Positions 61,962 to 64,000 of a stretch of DNA of 64,000 bases are shown here, piece by piece. Source of the DNA: Gracilimonas mengyeensis. Its GTDB lineage: Bacteria; Bacteroidota; Rhodothermia; Balneolales; Balneolaceae. The translations under genes were made by a program, and so were the position numbers. Each line of letters begins with the position of its first letter. Positions within the stretch are counted from its first letter, which is position 1. The DNA lies in NCBI RefSeq assembly GCF_900182705.1, contig NZ_FXTP01000002.1, positions 434,001 to 498,000 on the forward strand. Direction: 5' to 3'. The notes below the pieces were generated by a model. That model was not told where the DNA came from and searched no databases. It saw only the letters and a list, made by a program, of their open reading frames with translations.

Positions 61962-62404
61962 TCATCCACATCGACCTTGATGGTGTCATCGCCGATTTTG
62001 ATAAAGCTCGTAACGCTCATCCGCTGAGCAAGCAAAGCCCATACAAAGGACGGCCGGATAAACTTCCGGGAATCTATAAAGATTTGGAGCCTATCCCAGG
62101 AAGTATCGAAGCAGTAAAAAAGTTATTGGATGACCAGCGCTTTGAGGTGTTTATTCTTTCCTCGGCGCCATGGGATAACCCGGATGCCTGGACACATAAA
62201 AGACTGTGGGTGGAAAAGTATTTCGGAAAGGCGATGCGGAACAAGCTCATCCTCACCAAGCGGAAAGACTTGGTTATTGGGGATTATCTGATTGATGACC
62301 TGCCGTGGAATGGGGCCAAAGAGTTTAAAGGAACCTGGATTCACTTCGGCAGCGACGCCTTCCCGGATTGGGAAGCCATATTACAAAAGCTGGAGAACCC
62401 ATGA
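61958..62404 (+). CDS. 5'(3')-deoxyribonucleotidase-like HAD phosphatase (NT5C family)
   Basis: 148 residues. MIIHIDLDGVIADF is the HAD nucleophile motif DxDGV; EVFILSSAPWDN is motif II; KRKDLVIGDYLIDDLPWNG carries the acidic motif IV (DYLIDD). It fits the 5'-nucleotidase, deoxy (pyrimidine), type C family, which dephosphorylates deoxynucleoside monophosphates, although other small substrates are possible. It is linked by ATGA overlaps on both sides to genes of unknown function. Confidence 0.8.
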   Translation: MIIHIDLDGVIADFDKARNAHPLSKQSPYKGRPDKLPGIYKDLEPIPGSIEAVKKLLDDQRFEVFILSSAPWDNPDAWTHKRLWVEKYFGKAMRNKLILTKRKDLVIGDYLIDDLPWNGAKEFKGTWIHFGSDAFPDWEAILQKLENP

Positions 62405-62835
62405 GCATTCATAAGCGCTACCTGAGGAAATTTGGATATAGTATCACCAAGAATAGGATTATAGAGCTGCTTGACGGGTATGCGTTGGACTCAAAGGAAA
62501 AAACCAAACAGGTGCGAGTGCCCCGGTCTGACTGGAGCGATTTTGAATTTGTGGTTCGCGTGGATTCGGACTTTGTGATCGCCTCTTCTTCAGAAAATGA
62601 TGACGTCGTAGACGCAGAATTAATCCGTAAAGAAGACGGCCTCAACTTTACGGTGATCAAAGAAATTACCCCGGAAACACACCCGTGGATTGCAGAAACA
62701 ATTCCTAAGGGATCAGAACTCGAGTATACCGATAAACCACACTATGGTACTATAAACAGGTATGATGGGCTGGCGTTGGATGTGGACGGAACGCCCACTC
62801 AAGTCAACTATGACTTCATCACGGTCAAGAAATAG
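62401..62835 (+). CDS. Hypothetical protein
   Basis: 144 residues from the ATG at 62401, which overlaps the preceding stop by four bases; a longer frame from 62368 is not favoured. No domain is recognised. It is acidic and hydrophilic, with no signal or membrane segment. Features include HKRYLRKFGYSITKNRIIEL at the start and LALDVDGTPTQVNYDFITVK at the end. Translational coupling to the HAD phosphatase suggests a joint function. Confidence 0.7.
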   Translation: MSIHKRYLRKFGYSITKNRIIELLDGYALDSKEKTKQVRVPRSDWSDFEFVVRVDSDFVIASSSENDDVVDAELIRKEDGLNFTVIKEITPETHPWIAETIPKGSELEYTDKPHYGTINRYDGLALDVDGTPTQVNYDFITVKK

Positions 62836-62856
62836 AAATCTAACTTCGGAGTACAA

Positions 62857-63246
62857 ATGCAACCTACCTCTTATCTGACTAAATCCAAGTTTACGCATTG
62901 TTTGGAATGTCCTGCCAAGCTGTACTACCCCGGCGGAGCAGAAATTCCTTATTCGCGGGATAATTCTATTTCACTGAACCTCACCAACGGCTTCCCTGCC
63001 GACTTTCTAAAGTTAAATATCATATGCACGTTCAATACAAAGTTAGATGATATTGACCCGGCTTTACTTCGGGAAGGTCGCCTCAAGGGGATCCATAAGT
63101 TTGAAAAGCTAAGCATCCCTCAGGCGGAAAAGCTGGCGGATCATCTGGGAAAAGAAATCAAAATTAACCAACCCATGACGCTGGCGGAAGTTTGTAATGC
63201 AGGTAATATGCAACGGAAGGTGGCGGTGAATGGGATTGGGTTTTAA
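62857..63246 (+). pseudogene. Chimeric remnant: DUF2779-like N-terminus joined to an AAA ATPase C-terminus
   Basis: 129 residues in one open frame. Residues 1-32 (YLTKSKFTHCLECPAKLYYPGG) resemble the opening of large DUF2779/RecB-like nuclease-family proteins that usually run several hundred residues. From about residue 40, LNLTNGFPADFL, LNIICTFNTKLDDIDPALLREGRL and INQPMTLAEV match the last 90 residues of an AAA+ ATPase, where DPALLREGR corresponds to the arginine-finger region. Neither part can work alone. The frame across the join is kept, which suggests an in-frame deletion between two genes. It could still be transcribed. Confidence 0.65.
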
Positions 63247-63258
63247 ACTATTAAAATT

Positions 63259-64000
63259 ATGCATGTATTTAGAATTCATATAAGACCTAAAGGTGGTAAC
63301 ACCAATATGAAAAATACATTTGACTATTGTCTTAGGGAAAACTTATTAGGGGTAGGTTGGAGAGTCCCTGGTTTACAATCAACAAAAAACTGGAATGATT
63401 ACTACAAAGAGGCTATAAAAACTCATGGTAAAGTAAACGTATGTAAATACATAAATAAATGGGTTGAAGAATATGATTTAGTTTGGACTAGAGATCAGAA
63501 TGGGAAGTACTACTTAGCAAAAGTAGAATCGGGCTGGGAATATTTAAATACTAAAGAAGCAAAAGATAAGGATATTGATATTGCTAATGTTTTTCGGTGT
63601 GAGAACATTTTACCAGTAGAGATAGATGAAGTCCCAGGCAAGGTTATTGCAAGTTTTCGTGCAAAAAGGTCCATTCAAAAAGTAACAGGCTTCCAGACTC
63701 TTGAATATTCTAAGTTTCTTTGGAATAAATTGTCTGGCAAAGATACTTATGACATTAACAGTACAAAGATAAAGGATGTTTTTTCAATGTTAGACGATGA
63801 AGAAACTGAAGACTTGATCTTTCTATATCTCCAAACTAAGGATTGGTTTATAGTTCCAAACTCTCGCAAAGGTGATACTATGAAATATGAATTTTACTTA
63901 ATTAGTAAGATTGATCACAGTAAAGCTTTGGTACAGGTAAAAACGGGAAACTCAATCTTAAACAGAGAAGAATATTTAGATCTAGACAACCAACATTTGG
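63259..64000 (+). CDS. Unknown protein, runs off the right edge
   Basis: The frame is open from the ATG at 63259 to the window end (at least 247 residues), so the gene is incomplete. No family is recognised. AT-rich codon use, with AGA and ATA codons, differs from the core genes. Near the end LISKIDHSKALVQVKTGNS resembles the final strand and helix of PD-(D/E)XK nucleases (a Q-V-K-T-G core), but one motif is insufficient. Comes 12 bases after the chimeric remnant in the same orientation. Confidence 0.7.
   Translation, partial: MHVFRIHIRPKGGNTNMKNTFDYCLRENLLGVGWRVPGLQSTKNWNDYYKEAIKTHGKVNVCKYINKWVEEYDLVWTRDQNGKYYLAKVESGWEYLNTKEAKDKDIDIANVFRCENILPVEIDEVPGKVIASFRAKRSIQKVTGFQTLEYSKFLWNKLSGKDTYDINSTKIKDVFSMLDDEETEDLIFLYLQTKDWFIVPNSRKGDTMKYEFYLISKIDHSKALVQVKTGNSILNREEYLDLDNQHL

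Overview
The window reads as chromosome of a free-living, heterotrophic member of the Bacteroidota/Balneolota/Rhodothermota assemblage, most likely a marine or saline Balneolaceae-type bacterium (inference, no rRNA is present). The reasons are a type IX secretion C-terminal sorting domain with an NYPNPFNP motif on a secreted xylanase, promoters resembling TTG-N19-TAnnTTTG, several lipoproteins, a serpin, and many palindromic intergenic repeats of the kind common in that group. There is no phage, transposase or CRISPR array in the window.

Layout. 1-5.1 kb: secreted glycoside hydrolases (GH10 xylanase end, GH9, GH27). 5.3-11.5 kb: housekeeping and scattered genes (alpha-oxoamine synthase, RraB-like protein, lipoprotein, Ste24 protease, histidine kinase, trans-sulfuration PLP enzyme). 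11.8-16.0 kb: arsenic resistance (arsR, arsM, arsC-like, DUF6428, acr3), with repeat-rich spacers. 16.2-43.4 kb: a large nitrate/molybdenum/siroheme cluster. It holds moeB-rhodanese, mog, siroheme synthesis (precorrin-2 dehydrogenase, hemD, cobA), a rubredoxin protein, a nitrate reductase fused to an FAD reductase, narK, nirD, nirB, a MOSC protein, a TauE/SafE transporter, moaD-moaA-moaE, a NapA plus tetraheme cytochrome operon, moeA-mobA and a moaC-mog fusion. 43.7-46.5 kb: menG/ubiE, then the overlapping genes fabZ-panB-surE. 47.2-51.6 kb: GH95 fucosidase-type lipoprotein and a serpin lipoprotein. 51.8-60.2 kb: hisF, an unassigned candidate structured RNA with its own terminator, hisE, lepA, an unknown secreted protein, lepB and two tandem-domain universal stress proteins. 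60.4 kb: tRNA-CAT. 61-64 kb: an accessory segment just downstream of the tRNA with an OGG-fold protein, a deoxynucleotidase, unknown genes and a gene made of two unrelated fragments.

How the genes work together. NarK imports nitrate. The fused molybdoenzyme reduces it to nitrite using its own FAD and [2Fe-2S] domains, and NirB/NirD reduce nitrite to ammonium. NirB needs siroheme, which CobA, the precorrin-2 dehydrogenase and HemD supply. The molybdoenzymes need molybdopterin guanine dinucleotide or a related cofactor, which MoaA, MoaC (fused), MoaD/E, MoeB, Mog, MoeA and MobA supply. NapA and its cytochrome add a periplasmic nitrate reductase from the same cofactor pool.

The observations most worth following are: the candidate RNA at 52.9-53.3 kb; a ~180-bp structured repeat present three times around the moa/nap block; three unrelated arsenic-cluster proteins that all end in Cys-Cys; a siroheme-reductase-like protein that has lost its siroheme cysteines and gained rubredoxin; the MoaC-Mog fusion with a degenerate Mog motif; and the tRNA-adjacent segment with a chimeric gene remnant.
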